A stretch of 64,000 nt of DNA from Tamarix chinensis (Eukaryota > Streptophyta > Magnoliopsida > Caryophyllales > Tamaricaceae), in the NCBI GenBank assembly GCA_030549775.1, contig CM060173.1, positions 69,398,867 to 69,462,866 of the forward strand, read 5' to 3'. The notes under the pieces are model-generated. The model did not search any database. It had not been told where the DNA came from and saw nothing but the letters and a program-made list of their open reading frames with translations. Numbering within the stretch: position 1 is the stretch's first letter; every line of letters starts with the position of its first letter. The translations under genes and the position numbers were made by a program. Below, piece by piece: positions 48,331-60,436 of the stretch.

Positions 48331-49689
48331 GTTACTCAAAATGTAACAAACAAATAATTAAATGTCTACGTCTATGTGCATGGCATGTAAGTAGGGAGTA
48401 ACCACGTGCATGAGGAGTATGTTGGCAGGACTTTTGAGCATGATTAAGTGATTTAGCTAATTTATTAATTAAGTAATAAAGTAGGAGAATAAATTTAGCA
48501 TAAAGGTAGCATAATATCTTTTAGCTTGAAATCTTTTGGAATATGCTTTAGCTAGTGGTAGAAAGGTTATATTATTCATTAATGTCAAACATATTGGATG
48601 TATTATGATTATGAAGAACTAAAGTTGAAGATCAACATTGAATGAATTATGTGAGTTTAAGCTCAAGCAAATCGAATTAGTGTAAACGGTTTGGATTGAA
48701 AATTTTAATCTCTTCGTCTATGTGAATTATAGATTAATCCATATCTTTTCTACTATTTTTAATCCATATTTTTTTCTTAATTACCATTAAATTCCTTCTC
48801 TATTTCGTGGTTAAACCAAACCCTAAATTGATATACCAAAACCGAAACCCTAAAACATTCATTCAAAACCCTAACTATCCATGCCAACCAAACACCACCT
48901 TATTTCCTCTCTTTCAAACTAAAGCCTAATCCTAACCCTAACCCTAAACCACGATTCCAACCTGCATCAAAACCCTAACTCTAGACACTAAGCATCATCA
49001 ATTATCCATCATCGAATGAATAGAATACTTAGTGTGTTGCATTCGAACCGTCATCATTGTTAAACCCTCATCACCGAATCACCATCATCATTTTTCTACC
49101 ATAATTTGAACCACTATCATCCTATCTACATCACTTTTGAAGCTTTATTCTTTTTACTCACCATCACCGAAACTTTATCATCTTATCCAAACTCCATTCG
49201 AACCATTAGTTCCACATAATTGAAGATTACACCCTCCCACACACATCAAAGTGGAACTGAACCATTTTATCCTATTTAAACTCAAGTAGACATGGTTTTA
49301 GCCGGATGTATTTTACATAACTATCTCATGGAAGTAAATGCAAATGAAAGATTAATTTTGGAGGTTGATAGTGAGATAAAAATTGTTAACACCCAAGCAG
49401 ATGTTATGCCATCAAGTTTAGTAGAAGATTGTTAAGAAGCCAAGCAATTAAGAGATAGAATTGCAACTTCAATGCAGAGATATAGTTTAAATAGTTGATG
49501 GTAGAGATATGATTGTTGTTAAATTCATGTAGGAAAAAAATTGTATTCAACAAGTGTACTGAATGAAAATGTACTTGACATCAAAATTATTATATTATTT
49601 TTTATATTATTTGCATCATTGATTATCTAATAATTTGCTTTCAACATAAATAATATTTCAATAAAGTACTGATTTTAGGAAGTTTAATA
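48331..49689. other. region between Harbinger genes, with telomere-like repeats
   Basis: No gene. A stretch at about 48820-48985 is rich in AAACCCTA and includes CCTAACCCTAACCCTAAACC. The rest is AT-rich with a short open run near 49290-49430. Confidence 0.45.
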
Positions 49690-50703
49690 AAAAAATTTAT
49701 AGGAACCAATTGGTGGTGACACACCATTAAATGAGAAGAAAATTTTGACTAGGGATGAATATATGGATACATTTCTGATAGATTTATTAACTGATCAGAT
49801 GCACTTAGGTCAGAAAAATAGATGGCTCATTTTCAAGAACGGCATACACTAATGTTGCTAAAGGATTTAGTGCTCAGTTTGGGCTTGATTGCTTAGCTAG
49901 CCATATAAAGAACTAAATCAATACCCTAAAGAAGAATTATGCCTTAGTATCTACGGTCTTACAAGTGAGTGGGTTTGGTTTTAATCAATCTACCTAAATG
50001 GTGGAAGCTGATGTAACAATTTGGGAAATGTATACGGGTAAGTCTTAAACCTTCTCATTCTTATATATTATAGACATTGTATTCGTATCAATTTTCCTTC
50101 ATCTTGGTAGAATATTCTTTCTTTATTGTCATTGCTAACTATTACTGTTCTAAATTTATGTAAATTACTATTTTTTTGCAAGCTCATCCTAATGCCAAAC
50201 CACTTCAATATACGCCTACTCAAAATTATCATAGGTTAGATATTTTATTTAGTAAGGACCAAACAACTAGAAATTTATCCATTGGTTCGAAAGAAAAGCG
50301 TATGCACTTAAAGAAACAAGAACATAAAGAAACAACAGCTGATGATAAAAGCACTAAGCAAGAACAACATAATAAATTAACCTCTCCTTTGGTTGGTACA
50401 TCTGGATCAAGAACCACAAAGAAAAGAAAGCGGAGAGATTGTGTATCAGAAAAGATGAAGGCTTTAACACAAGGGATAGATGCAGTTGCAGCAGCTCTTG
50501 ATAGAAGAAATCCACATAATTTTACCGAATTTGAGCTGTATTCTAAGCTTAAAAAGGTGCAAGGATTAAAGAAAGTTATAGCCATAGAAATCTATACCAA
50601 TCTTGTAGCAAATATCAGTGTTGCTCGTACATTTCTTGGTCTTCCATCCGACGATAGAGCCATATGGTTGTATGTGGAGTTCAATTCTAGCATTTTTTTA
50701 TGA
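49690..50703 (+). pseudogene. PIF/Harbinger partner protein (Myb/SANT-like ORF1), exon 1 broken, exon 2 open
   Basis: Exon 1 (about 49690-50040) carries a decayed Myb/SANT-like domain: EYMDTFLIDLLTDQMH, NVAKGFSAQFGLDCLA, LKKNYALVSTVLQVSGFGFN and EADVTIWEMYTG, with several stops. Its donor GG|GTAAGTC and an acceptor GCAAG at about 50181 keep the frame into exon 2, which is open to 50703: AHPNAKPLQYTPTQNYHRLD, a Lys-rich region with KKRKRR (possible nuclear signal), and a C-terminal helix. In PIF elements this protein recruits the transposase to DNA. Exon 2 alone may be open by chance or recent decay. Confidence 0.68.
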
Positions 50704-51296
50704 TCCTAATGTATCACTCTAACTTGTTTAATTAGTAACTAATAACTATGAATTGTTAATGCACTTTGTTTTTTTATTTATTTAAATTTTTGGATATTTT
50801 GATATATTAATATTTAGAAGCTTTCTTAGTTTACATGAGTTTTGGTTTTTTAATTCTTATGTTGGTGAGTAAAATATGATGATTTATTTTATTTTATTTT
50901 TGTTTACTCTATCTCTTATTAGAAGGTTATTGATATTTTACAAATATTTTAAAAAAAATTATACATAGTTATCCATGTAATATTCTAGGTTTAAAAAAAA
51001 TGGAATTAATATTGAGTTCATACAATTTTTATAATTTGATTATAAAATTTATGAAATTTTTTATGTATCAATATACTATTTTTATTTTTACTAAATATAT
51101 AAAAGTATTTAAATAAAAATATTCAACTTTTCTCAGAATTATCTTTCTATACACCAAACACTAAAAATATTTTTTAAGAATTCAATTTTATATAAAGTTT
51201 TCTCCAACAACCAAATAAAGGAAATGAAATTTTTTTTATCTATATTTTTTTCTTTTATTTTTTTTTCCTTCTTACTTTTCTCAAATCAAATAGAGC
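50704..51296. other. 3' terminal region of the Harbinger-like element
   Basis: AT-rich non-coding DNA with short inverted matches to the left end (TTTTTCCTTC, CAAATAAAGGAAATG) leading to the right terminus. Confidence 0.45.
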
Positions 51297-51299
51297 CTA

Positions 51300-52599
51300 A
51301 TATTCCTTTTCATCTTCTAGAAAGAAAAATAATTGCCGTCAAACATCTCCATTATGATATGTATTTTTGTTCATTGTTGTCTCCAATGTTCCATCAACTA
51401 AGCTTAATAGCAATTTTTAGACCATGAATCATGTAACGAAAGAAAATAAAAATCATGAAAATCAGATTTCAAAGATCAAGAATAGGAAAGGCACTCCATC
51501 TTTTGTTGATTGACGATTAGCCTATTTCCATTATCCGATGCTAGGAATATTATTGATATATCTCTCGGTGTTTGTGATACATCAGGCTTGACCTCAATAC
51601 TTCCTCCATTTAATATTATCTGTTACGTTTGTAAACTTCCATTTTTAAGATATAAATTAATATTTATATTTTCTTTGAATACCTTTATTTATTAAGCACA
51701 CTTTCATACATTATTATTATAATTATAGTTCCAATAATGAAACTTTTTGATAATGATAGCGGGGGGAAATACTACGAAACGCTTGTAACATCATAGTCAA
51801 ATGTATTTTCATTCTTAATCTTGATAATTTTCATACTTTCGCAAATAAGGTGAGATGACGAGAACATAATTTACTGTAAAACCAAAGCCAATACGCCTAT
51901 GTCCAAATAGATAATGATTTATGTCCTCCTCGCAAATTAAGATCAGTGACCTAAACATACGTCAAGGAATGAATAACTTAATAGTTTATTGGAACTATAT
52001 ATAAATATAGTTATTAAAGATAATTATTTATTTTTTAAAAATTATCTTTTTTAAAAAAATAAGTAATTATTTTTTATAATTATTTTTAAAAAGTTAGTCC
52101 AAATCAGTCCATAATATACTGTACGAAAAATTTTCCTTTGGATTCTTAACACCGGCCAATATTATATGTGTTAATTTAGTTTAGCAAGGACACCTACTTA
52201 AGTTGATCTAGTATTACTTTATTAGAGAACACATTGGCAAACGAGGAACAAATACAGATATGATCGACAGATCGAGTGGAGTACAATCAAACACCCAGTA
52301 GCGACAATATGGAATCTTATTTATTTATTTGGTTTAGTTTTCAATTATCGGAGATTTAGACCACTGTAGGTGGACGCTTTGGGAACTTAATTCCACTCAC
52401 CATATTCCTATGCAATGTGCAAGGTACCGTTTGAGTTTTGGCGCCTGCTGCTACATATTCCGACGTTCATTAATTACTGCTTCAATCTAGGTTTTGGATT
52501 AGATGATTAGCTTTTCCTACCTAGGACACTAGCATTTAAAATTTTTAAGTACAGAGTTAACTGAAAATCTCAGATGCCTATATATTTATTTATATACAA
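51300..52599. other. unassigned intergenic DNA
   Basis: No gene or element recognised. Short A/T palindromes at 52010-52095 (TTATTTTTTAAAAATTATC and relatives) could fold but have no assigned role. Confidence 0.35.
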
Positions 52600-53945
52600 T
52601 TATAGGAGGTAATTGGGTTTGAAGGGTCATTTTTGCGTCGGGTTATAACGGGTCAAGTCGTTTTGGGATCGGGTTATTTGCGGTTTATTTTTTTGCTAGT
52701 TGGTTATGGGTCGAGTCAAATTATTTCAGATTCGGATCATTTCGGTTCATTTTATTGCTTGGGTCATGCTGGGTTTGGGTTTGGGTCGTTACAGATCTAG
52801 ATTGTATCGGATTAATTTATCGGGTTGGGTCAGGCTTTGGTTGAGATAGTTGGGTTTCGAGTTGGGTCAGATTTGGATTATTTCTAGTTAGCTTATCGGA
52901 TTAAGTCTAGATATATAAATGGGGTAGATTTTACTCGAAATCTGATGGCTTTTATCCGTCGAATACTTAAATGAATATGGATAAGTAGATATGAATGATA
53001 TAAAATAATACCCGTTGGATTCGGGTACAAATACAAGTACGGGATATCTATATTTGTACTCATATCTATACCAATTTACTAGATATATAATAACCCTTTC
53101 ACCTTTAATTATAAAATATATATATATAGTATAAATTAGCGTTAAAATTGTCATTTGGCTTAACTCTAAATGGGTTTATCTGTCGAGTAATGAATTTATC
53201 CATTGGATAATATCCGTTAATAGGTAAACTAATTATCCGTCAGGTAACAGGTATCTAACGGATACAAATATGGATATATTAGTGGATATCCGCTCGGAAT
53301 ACATGTAAAAATTTTCTTATAGAATATGGGTACAAGTATGGGCGTATTTGCCCCGAACCTACTCCGTTTACATTCCTATCGGGTCGGGTTTGGGCTGAGT
53401 AAGCTTGTATTCTAGTGTTTTCGTGTTTAAATTAATTTAACGGGTTATATTTTAGTTAAATTAACGAATCGGATCTTTTTGGGTTTTTATGGGTCATGTT
53501 AGATTTGGGAAAAGATAATCCTAAATCGAATTACTTTGGATAACCACAAAAATTAATCTATCCCATTAACCTTATAGGCAAGAATTAAGTTTAACTTCAC
53601 ATAAGTATGTAATTAATAATGTATTATTAATTGTTATTTGTTTATTATTATAACTTTTTAATGTTGTATTTGTACATAAAAAAATTAAAAAAATTAGAAT
53701 ATTATTGGTAAATAAGTAAGTTCACAATAAAAGTAAGAAAACTAAGTAAAATTAAAATAATAATAACAATAAAAATATATTTTTAAAAGTTTTAAATACA
53801 TAATAAGACATGCTTATTTTTTATTATTATAATAACTAGTTAATATCAACTTTGATTTAGTCGAGTAGGGTCAGGTTGATGGCTGGTTGGGTTGATAATG
53901 GGCCGGGTTGATGATGGATTACGTATTGTGGTTAAGTCAGATGGA
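52600..53945 (+). mobile_element. composite short-repeat element, copy 2
   Basis: It starts near ATTATAGGAGGTAATTGGG and consists of GGGTCGGGTT-type repeats, interrupted at about 52915-53385 by a segment of TATGGGTAC / GGATATC repeats, then GGGTC repeats resume to about 53945. The same arrangement in inverse orientation is seen at 20346-21690. The inner segment appears nested in the outer one. No coding capacity and no clear TIR or TSD were found by eye. Confidence 0.5.
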
Positions 53946-54448
53946 TTGAATTAACTTTTATCAACTCTATATACAATTCAATGAGTGATTGAGAAAAGTT
54001 ATTATAGTTTTCTTTTCAATTACATAAGTACGTATAAGACTTATGGTATGTTATTATCCTCTTATCATCAAATGATTGTTAATTATTAGGTAAAGTATGC
54101 ATTGACTTTAAGTAATTTCATTATATTATAAGCAGCAATGAAATCATAGGCAAAATACATATTAGGAAAGCTATATCAGTATTAGGTTGCTTTAATCCAC
54201 CCCCCTTTTTTACAAAATAAGAAGCTTAAATATAATATCACACAATTTATTTTCAGTATTATATATCTATAAGGATATCATTGAGTGGCATAATTTGTAA
54301 GAAAACTTGACCTTTGAAAAGCAATTAACCTTAGTAATTAACCTAAAACATAATTTTCTATAAAAATAATATTTTTTGTTCACATTATATTAAAGAGGAT
54401 TCAATAGTATGAAAGTACGGGTTACCTAAATTATTGTCACATATTAAT
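53946..54448. other. unassigned AT-rich DNA
   Basis: No feature recognised. Confidence 0.35.
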
Positions 54449-55420
54449 CGACGTCTAGCAACAAAATTTAGTCATTTATTATTTTATTCTTCACTAGACC
54501 TAACAAAGTTGACTAAAATAAATTATATATATATTGTAAAACTCAAAACAATATTGAATTTTAATCCAAGATTCAAAACAACCCAAATTGAACCCATATT
54601 ATTCCAAACCAAACTCATTAATAATCTATATATGAAATGTTGTGGATCAATAATAACCCAAACAAACACTACCTATGCCTAAAATATAATCCTGGACCAA
54701 AATAAAATTAAAGTGAAACTAACAGTAAATTTAGCATAGTTAATAAAATGTTAAAGCAGGGTAACATTTTAACCATTGTGTAGCAACAAAAATTGGCCAC
54801 CCGTTACTGTATTCATTACTAGACCTGATAAAGTTAACTAAAATGAATTATCTAAATTGAAAAACTCAAAACAATATTGAATTTTAATATAAGATTCAAA
54901 ACAACCAAAACTAAACCAATATTGTTTCAAACCAAACCCAATGATGATCTAAATTTCAAATGTTGCAAATCAAAAATAACCCTCACAACCACTATCCAAA
55001 CCCTAAATATATCCTTGAACCTAAATAAAATTAAGTCAAACAAACAATAAATTTAGCAAGTTAATAAAATGCTAAAAAAGTATTGTAACATATTAACCAT
55101 CGTGTAGGAACAAAAATTTTCCATCCATTATCATATTCATTACTAGATGTAGCAAAGTTTACCAAAATGAATTATCTAAATTAAAAAAAAAACTCAAAAT
55201 AACAATTGATTTTGATTGAAGATTAAAACAACCCAAACTTAACCAGTATTGATCCAAAATAAAATTGATAATGATCTGAATATGAAATGATACAAATAAA
55301 AAACAACCCACACAAACATTACCCATACCCCAAATATAAACCTGAGCCCAAATAAAGTTAAAGTTAAAGTAACAATAAATTTAGTGAAGTTAGCACAATG
55401 TCAAACCATCATAGATAACA
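54449..55420. repeat. tandem array of a ~320-bp unit, three copies
   Basis: Anchors TAGCAACAAAA..TT, TTCA(C/T)TACTAGA, ACTCAAAACAATATTGAATTT and AATAAATTTAGC recur with a period of about 307-326 bp (unit starts near 54449, 54774 and 55099; a partial fourth near 55407). Units differ at perhaps one base in five. The 82-codon frame in unit 1 is not preserved in the others, so the array is probably non-coding. Confidence 0.82.
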
Positions 55421-55439
55421 ACTTCAATTTTTAATTCAA

Positions 55440-56530
55440 TATGAGTAGAACTTCTATGCTAAGAGGTCATGGGTTAACTGGCTCAAGGTAGGGGATAGTA
55501 CTTCTTGATACTTTCACTCTATTATGAAGAAGAGGTAGTGTTCTAACCGTATTCAATCAATCACTAACTAAAATGGAATCACTCATGGCTCTCAACTAGG
55601 TATTTTCCATATCTTTCACACATTTTACCAACAACTTAGTTTCTATAATGAGATAATCAACCTAAGGTGTACATTATCCAAGGAAGAAGGTATACATCTT
55701 TTTCAACCAATCTCTAGGGATGAACTTAAGCATGTTATTTGATCCATGGGCAATGATAAACCATCGAGTCTTAATAGGTTTAATGCTTATTTTTTCAAAA
55801 CCACTTAGAGCATTATATGGGAGGATGTATGACACTTTGTTTTTAGAATCTTCATTATTAGGGACCTCTCAAATTTCCTTAACATTATTGCCCTCAATGC
55901 TATTCTTGAGATCTCTAATACGGAGAAGCCTGGGGATTGCAGACCTATAGCCTACTATAACTCTCTTTACAAGCTAATTGCTAAGGTCTTGATCCATAGA
56001 ATGCAACCTTAGCTTTATGGTTTAGTTGGAGAGGCTCCAGATTCTTTCATTTTGAAGTGATATATAGGGGATATTATCAGTATGGCCTCTAAGTTAGTGC
56101 ATGGCTATAACAACAACCAGCTCCCTCCTTGGTGCATGTTAAAGTTAGACATGAAGAACTTATGACTTCATAAGTTGGGAATTTTTGGAGAAAATGCTTT
56201 TAGCACATCAATTCCTAATTCACTTTATCAAGCTAGTCATGACTTGTGTCACTACTATAAATTATTCTTTGGTTCTTAATGTTGTGTTACACCGACCTTA
56301 AGACGCGTAAAGGATTACAACAAGATGACCCAACATCACCTTTTTTGTTTGTGCTTGTAATGGAGTATCTCAATTGACTACTTAACACCTTATAGGAAAA
56401 TGCTTCCTTCCATCCTCATCCTAAGTGTAAGAGATTCAAGCTTGTGTCTTTACTCTTTGTCATTACCTGCTCTTCTTTAGTCGTTGTGATGTTACTTTTT
56501 TACTTAACTTGTATGAAACTTTAATTAAGT
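55440..56530 (+). pseudogene. L1-type LINE reverse transcriptase, N-terminal part, broken
   Basis: Following frames along the plus strand: WLKVGDS, LSKEEGIHLFQPISRDELKH, an SMGNDKPSSLNRFNAYFFK-like block, KPGDCRPIACYNSLYKLIAK, SKLVHGYNNNQLPPWCMLKL (leading to the first RT Asp), GLQQDDPTSPFLFVLVMEYL, and HPKCKRFKLV before a YADD-equivalent that is not preserved. These are RT blocks of plant LINEs in order. Many stops and shifts make it inactive. It is cut at 56530 by a solo LTR and resumes at 57921. Confidence 0.8.
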
Positions 56531-57920
56531 TGTAAATTGGATATATTGTAAATAATGATATATTAGGAACATGTATTAAATTTTATGGTCAAATGAATAT
56601 TATGGGAGGAAATATCCTCACCTTGTGAAACTAGGATTTTCTTAAGAGAAATATGACATTTTTTCCTTAGAAGAATGTCCCAATCTCCATGTGGTTGTAT
56701 TTCAAGTGTTTTTAATAATTAAGTTAATTTTTCATTATGTTTATTGCATATTTATATGTGTGTTCCCCATGATAAGATAATATAAGAAAAAATGGTCAAG
56801 ACATTAATCACTTAAATTGAAAAATTATGTAAGCTAGGAATGAGGTACTGTATCTATTCTACTAAATAATAATAGTAACTCAGGAGCATTTTTTCTTGAG
56901 AGGAGTTTCATAAAATTCCACTAGTTTAAGAATAGTGTTCAAGAGTGTGTCATCCTAGTAGATATGGTGTATGTTCCACCAGATTAAGAATAATGGAGTC
57001 CTTGAAATCAATTCAAATAAAATTCCAATCTTGAGATAAATAATAATTAATAAGATATTAATATTTGAAGTGAAAGATCACATGAGTCAGGATTGATTGT
57101 ATATTTCTATTCCACTAGAAGAGAATAGTGGTTATGCGCGCTTTGTCCTAAGTTTATACCAGCCCATTCCACGGAACAAGAATAGTGGTTAGGAGAATTT
57201 TTCCTTAGGGTTGCATAATGTGGTTATGCGCGCTTTGTCCTAAGTTTATACCAGCCCATTCCACGGAACAAGAATAGTGATTAGGAGAATTTTTCCTTAG
57301 GGTTGCATAATGTTGATATCAATCCACCGATTAAAATAGTGAGATCCTGAACTAAACATGAATAAGAAGTAAATTGTGGTTATACCTAATAATGTAGTTA
57401 TAATTCAGTTCTCCTCTTACATTATATTATGGTCATTTGTATGCGTGTTTATGTAACTTTTGTATTATGTGTAACCCTACTACGACTATATTATTCCTTT
57501 ACTTAGTACGTAGAGTAATGATGGGCGTTTTTCATTCCTAAGAGCAAATCTACCTTATTTTGCAAGTGATTGTTGATTACTACTTTAATGTGCTTGCTTT
57601 TTGTGAGTGCTTAATGAAATTGGTATACGGCATGGTTATTTTGGATATCTATATCTTTCTATAGACTCTTAGTCCTCTATTTTAATTATATATGTTTCCC
57701 TTCTATCTATTTTATATCTTATACCATTGTAGAATTAAGTTTTTCCCACACCTTATTATTAGGTACGAGGTTACTTTTACCTTACACACAACATAAATTA
57801 GGTATAGGGACTACCTCTTCGATGTTGGATTCAACATGACACCTCTACATTTTATATTTTAGATTCTTCAATTAACTCTTCAAAATAAAAAATTTTAACC
57901 CCTACAAAGGGGGTGTTACA
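56531..57920 (-). mobile_element. solo Ty3-type LTR (1390 bp) in the LINE
   Basis: The segment runs TGTAAATTGG to GGTGTTACA and is flanked by perfect 5-bp duplications taagt (56526-56530, 57921-57925). On the minus strand it opens TGTAACACCCCC, the usual start of chromovirus-type Ty3 LTRs. It contains a 92-bp tandem duplication at 57129-57312. No internal genes remain, so it is a solo LTR. Confidence 0.85.
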
Positions 57921-58800
57921 TAAGTGGAGTCCTTTTGCTTGGAATCATGTGTGTAGGCCTAGGAAGGAAGGCAATTAAGGGTTGTTTGTTTTGGAGTGGT
58001 GGAATGTGAAAATGTTGGGATGGATGTTATGGAACTTAACTCTCAAAAAAGACATACTATGGGTGAAATGGGTGCATACGTGCATCTTTAATAGGAGAGA
58101 TATATGCAATATACCCACTACCTTAACAATATCTTGGTACTTAAGAAGGCTACTCAAGCTAAGGATCTATTCTTACTTTTGATTACCCCCAATTTGCAAG
58201 GAGAAGTTTGCATAGAGGGAGACCATACCATATCAAAGGCATATGATATGTTAAGATCTCATGTCAATAAGGTTGCTTGGTATAAGTGGTATAGAACCCA
58301 ATCTCTATCCCTAAATAATAGCTTTGCCTTTAGTTTATGGTCAAAAACCAAACTTATATCTAGGACATGTTGCATACTATGGGGCAGGAGGTTGATGGAA
58401 TATGTGTATGTGAGTTAGACATGGAAACAATGGAGCATATTTTCTTTGATTGTTCTTTTTGTAAATAGGTTTAGATTCCTTTTATCAAGATATTTGTCTA
58501 CTCTCACAATGCCACTTCTTTCAATGATGTAGTGAGATGGATACAAATATATCGTCGTGGCCTAGCTTGTAGAAGATGGGTGTGTTGATTTCTTTTTGCA
58601 TCTTCTTCCTATCGTTTTTGGTATGAGAGGAACTAGAGGACTTTCCATCACAAAAAATGCAAACCCCGACAACTTGTTGAACAATTATTAAGGAGTTAAC
58701 AACACATATTCCTAATATGACTCATTGTAAATCATATAGTACTTTAGTTACCTAGGTTGACAGCTTAAATTAGTTATTTGTGTTAAAGGTCAATTTGGGG
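57921..58800 (+). pseudogene. LINE reverse transcriptase, C-terminal part
   Basis: It resumes the LINE after the solo LTR: WSPFAWNHVCRPRKEG, KKDILWVKWVHTCIFNRRDI, SWYLRRLLK, then HVNKVAWYKWYRTQSLSLN, SLWSKTKLISRT, a zf-RVT region with CELDMETMEHIFFDC, and RTFHHKKCKPRQLVEQLLR. Stops and shifts are present. Compared with full LINEs, roughly 150-200 residues are missing between the two parts, so an internal deletion preceded the LTR insertion. An A-rich tract near 58890 may mark the 3' end. Confidence 0.78.
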
Positions 58801-59294
58801 TTCTCTTTGGGTTTTATGTACACAATATATTTGTTGGTGTTACATTCCAAAAAATGGTCATTGATAGCTAATTAATATATTTTGGTGAACTTTAATAAAT
58901 AAAAAAATTAATTACTTACCAAAAAAATATATTTCTATACACCAATTAGGTCATTTAAGTAATATCTAGGGAAATAAAAAAGACAAACCTAAATACCAAT
59001 GGGCTTACATGAAGGTATGCATGTAATTTAATTTTTTAAAATATTTTCTATATTTTAATGTTTAGTATAGTTCTAACAAATTGATATGTGCATTTCATTT
59101 AATGTATTTTCCAAAACAAGAAGATAGTGACGATTTTTGCTATTTTGTCGTCCAATATATAAGAGCCCTCATTGTGAGGTGATGGATGAGAAATTTATGG
59201 GTATATATTTATTACCATATGTATACTTAGTTTTGTTACTTCAATTAAATACTAACCATGAAAATTATGATCCCTTTTTTTCCCTAGGTTTATG
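58801..59294. other. unassigned AT-rich DNA
   Basis: Probable LINE tail followed by AT-rich DNA. No domain recognised before the Ty3 integrase segment. Confidence 0.35.
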
Positions 59295-59769
59295 TATACT
59301 GAATTTGCTTATAATAAGAGTCTGTCTGGTTTAACTCAATTGATTCCATTTGAAGTTATCTATTGAATTAATCCTTATTTACCTATTGATATATTGTCAT
59401 TAAAAAAGTGATATTAAGAATTATGATGCTACGGAAAGAGTTGAATTCTTTTAAAAAGTTCATGAGAAAATTAAAAACCACATTAAGAAATCTAATACTA
59501 ATTACCAAATTCAAGTAAACAAAATTCAAGTGCAAAAAGTGTTTTAACCAGTAGATTTGGTTTGGTTACACTTAAGAAAAGAAATATTTCTAAACTTAAT
59601 AAAAAAACAAACTTATGCTAAGAGTCGATGATCATTTAAAATCTTAATAAAATTTAGAAATAACACTTATGAATTGGAATTACTTGAATACTATAAGGGA
59701 GTTTTTAGGACTTTCAATATTAGTGATTTGTCTCCTTACTATAGTGATGCTTATTTGAAGACAAATTAA
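59295..59769 (+). pseudogene. Ty3-type polyprotein, integrase C-terminal remnant
   Basis: Across frames: EFAYNKSLSGLTQLIPFEVI (end of integrase core), then the C-terminal domain with ATERVEFFKKFHEKIKNHI, PVDLVWLHLRKE, a NNTYELELLEYYKGV-like strand and TFNISDLSPYYSDAYL. This is the tail of a plant Ty3 Pol. There are at least four stops or shifts, and upstream gag, protease, RT and RNase H are absent. It leads directly into a polypurine tract and an LTR. Confidence 0.8.
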
Positions 59770-59775
59770 TCTTTA

Positions 59776-60211
59776 TAAGGGGAGAATGATACATGAGCAT
59801 CTCAATCTCACTCTTCTAATATTAAAGATCTAGAGTTAGCACACTTAAAGATGGTATTAATTATTCTTGAAGATTCTAATAATTCTAATATGTCGTTAAG
59901 TAACTCTTGCAAGTATTACATATGTTTGCAAGACCAATCCACCAAATATATCTAGTGTACAAGACAATAACATTACAAGAGTTACAAAGTTGCATGGAAA
60001 ACAAGAAAACAGAACACAAAGGTTGATTGCATATGATTATTTGATGTATTATATACTTAGAGTTTTGTGTAGTTTTGTTATTTTATGCACACTTTGTAAT
60101 GTTTGTAACTTGTAATTGTAGTCATTATATGTGTAATATAGGTTTTCACTAGTTAGTCTTTATTAATTAGGCTGGTTAGATAGACTTGGATAGTAAAGAG
60201 CAAGCTAGGCC

Positions 60212-60249
<38 letters not shown>

Positions 60250-60436
60250 ATAGTGCCTTGTACATTCATAATAACAACAATTGATAATAGAATCGACATT
60301 AAAGATAGAAACTCAAATCTCCCTTCCTTCCTCTTCGAGTGAGATTTGTCTTGAGAGTTGAAGAATTATTCTCTAGAGAAAACTCGATAATTTCTGTATT
60401 GAAATGAGTCAATCTTGGTGTAGATCAACATCAACA
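59776..60436 (+). repeat. polypurine tract and 3' LTR of the Ty3-type element
   Basis: TAAGGGGAGAA (59776-59786) is followed by an LTR starting TGATACATGAGC and probably ending CATCAACA at 60436 (650 bp). It contains a (TG)n tract at about 60211-60247. The 5' LTR lies outside the element's surviving part, so neither border has been confirmed by pairing. Confidence 0.6.

Larger units (their letters stand above)
41329..51296 (+). mobile_element. probable PIF/Harbinger element, with a nested hAT element
   Basis: The ends GGTCTGTTTGTTTTATGG (start) and TCTCAAATCAAATAGAGC (end) form an imperfect inverted repeat of PIF/Harbinger type, with possible 3-bp duplications cta (41326-41328 and 51297-51299). 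Inside, on the plus strand, are a damaged DDE transposase (47380-48330) and a Myb/SANT-like partner gene (49690-50703), the two proteins typical of this superfamily. At nearly 10 kb (8.2 kb without the hAT insertion) it is long, so further insertions are likely. Termini are supported only by eye. Confidence 0.55.

Noticed and set aside
50229..50585. 118-codon minus-strand frame
   Set aside because: Antisense shadow of the Harbinger partner gene exon 2.
54434..54682. 82-codon plus-strand frame
   Set aside because: Falls in a tandem repeat unit and is not kept open in the sister units.
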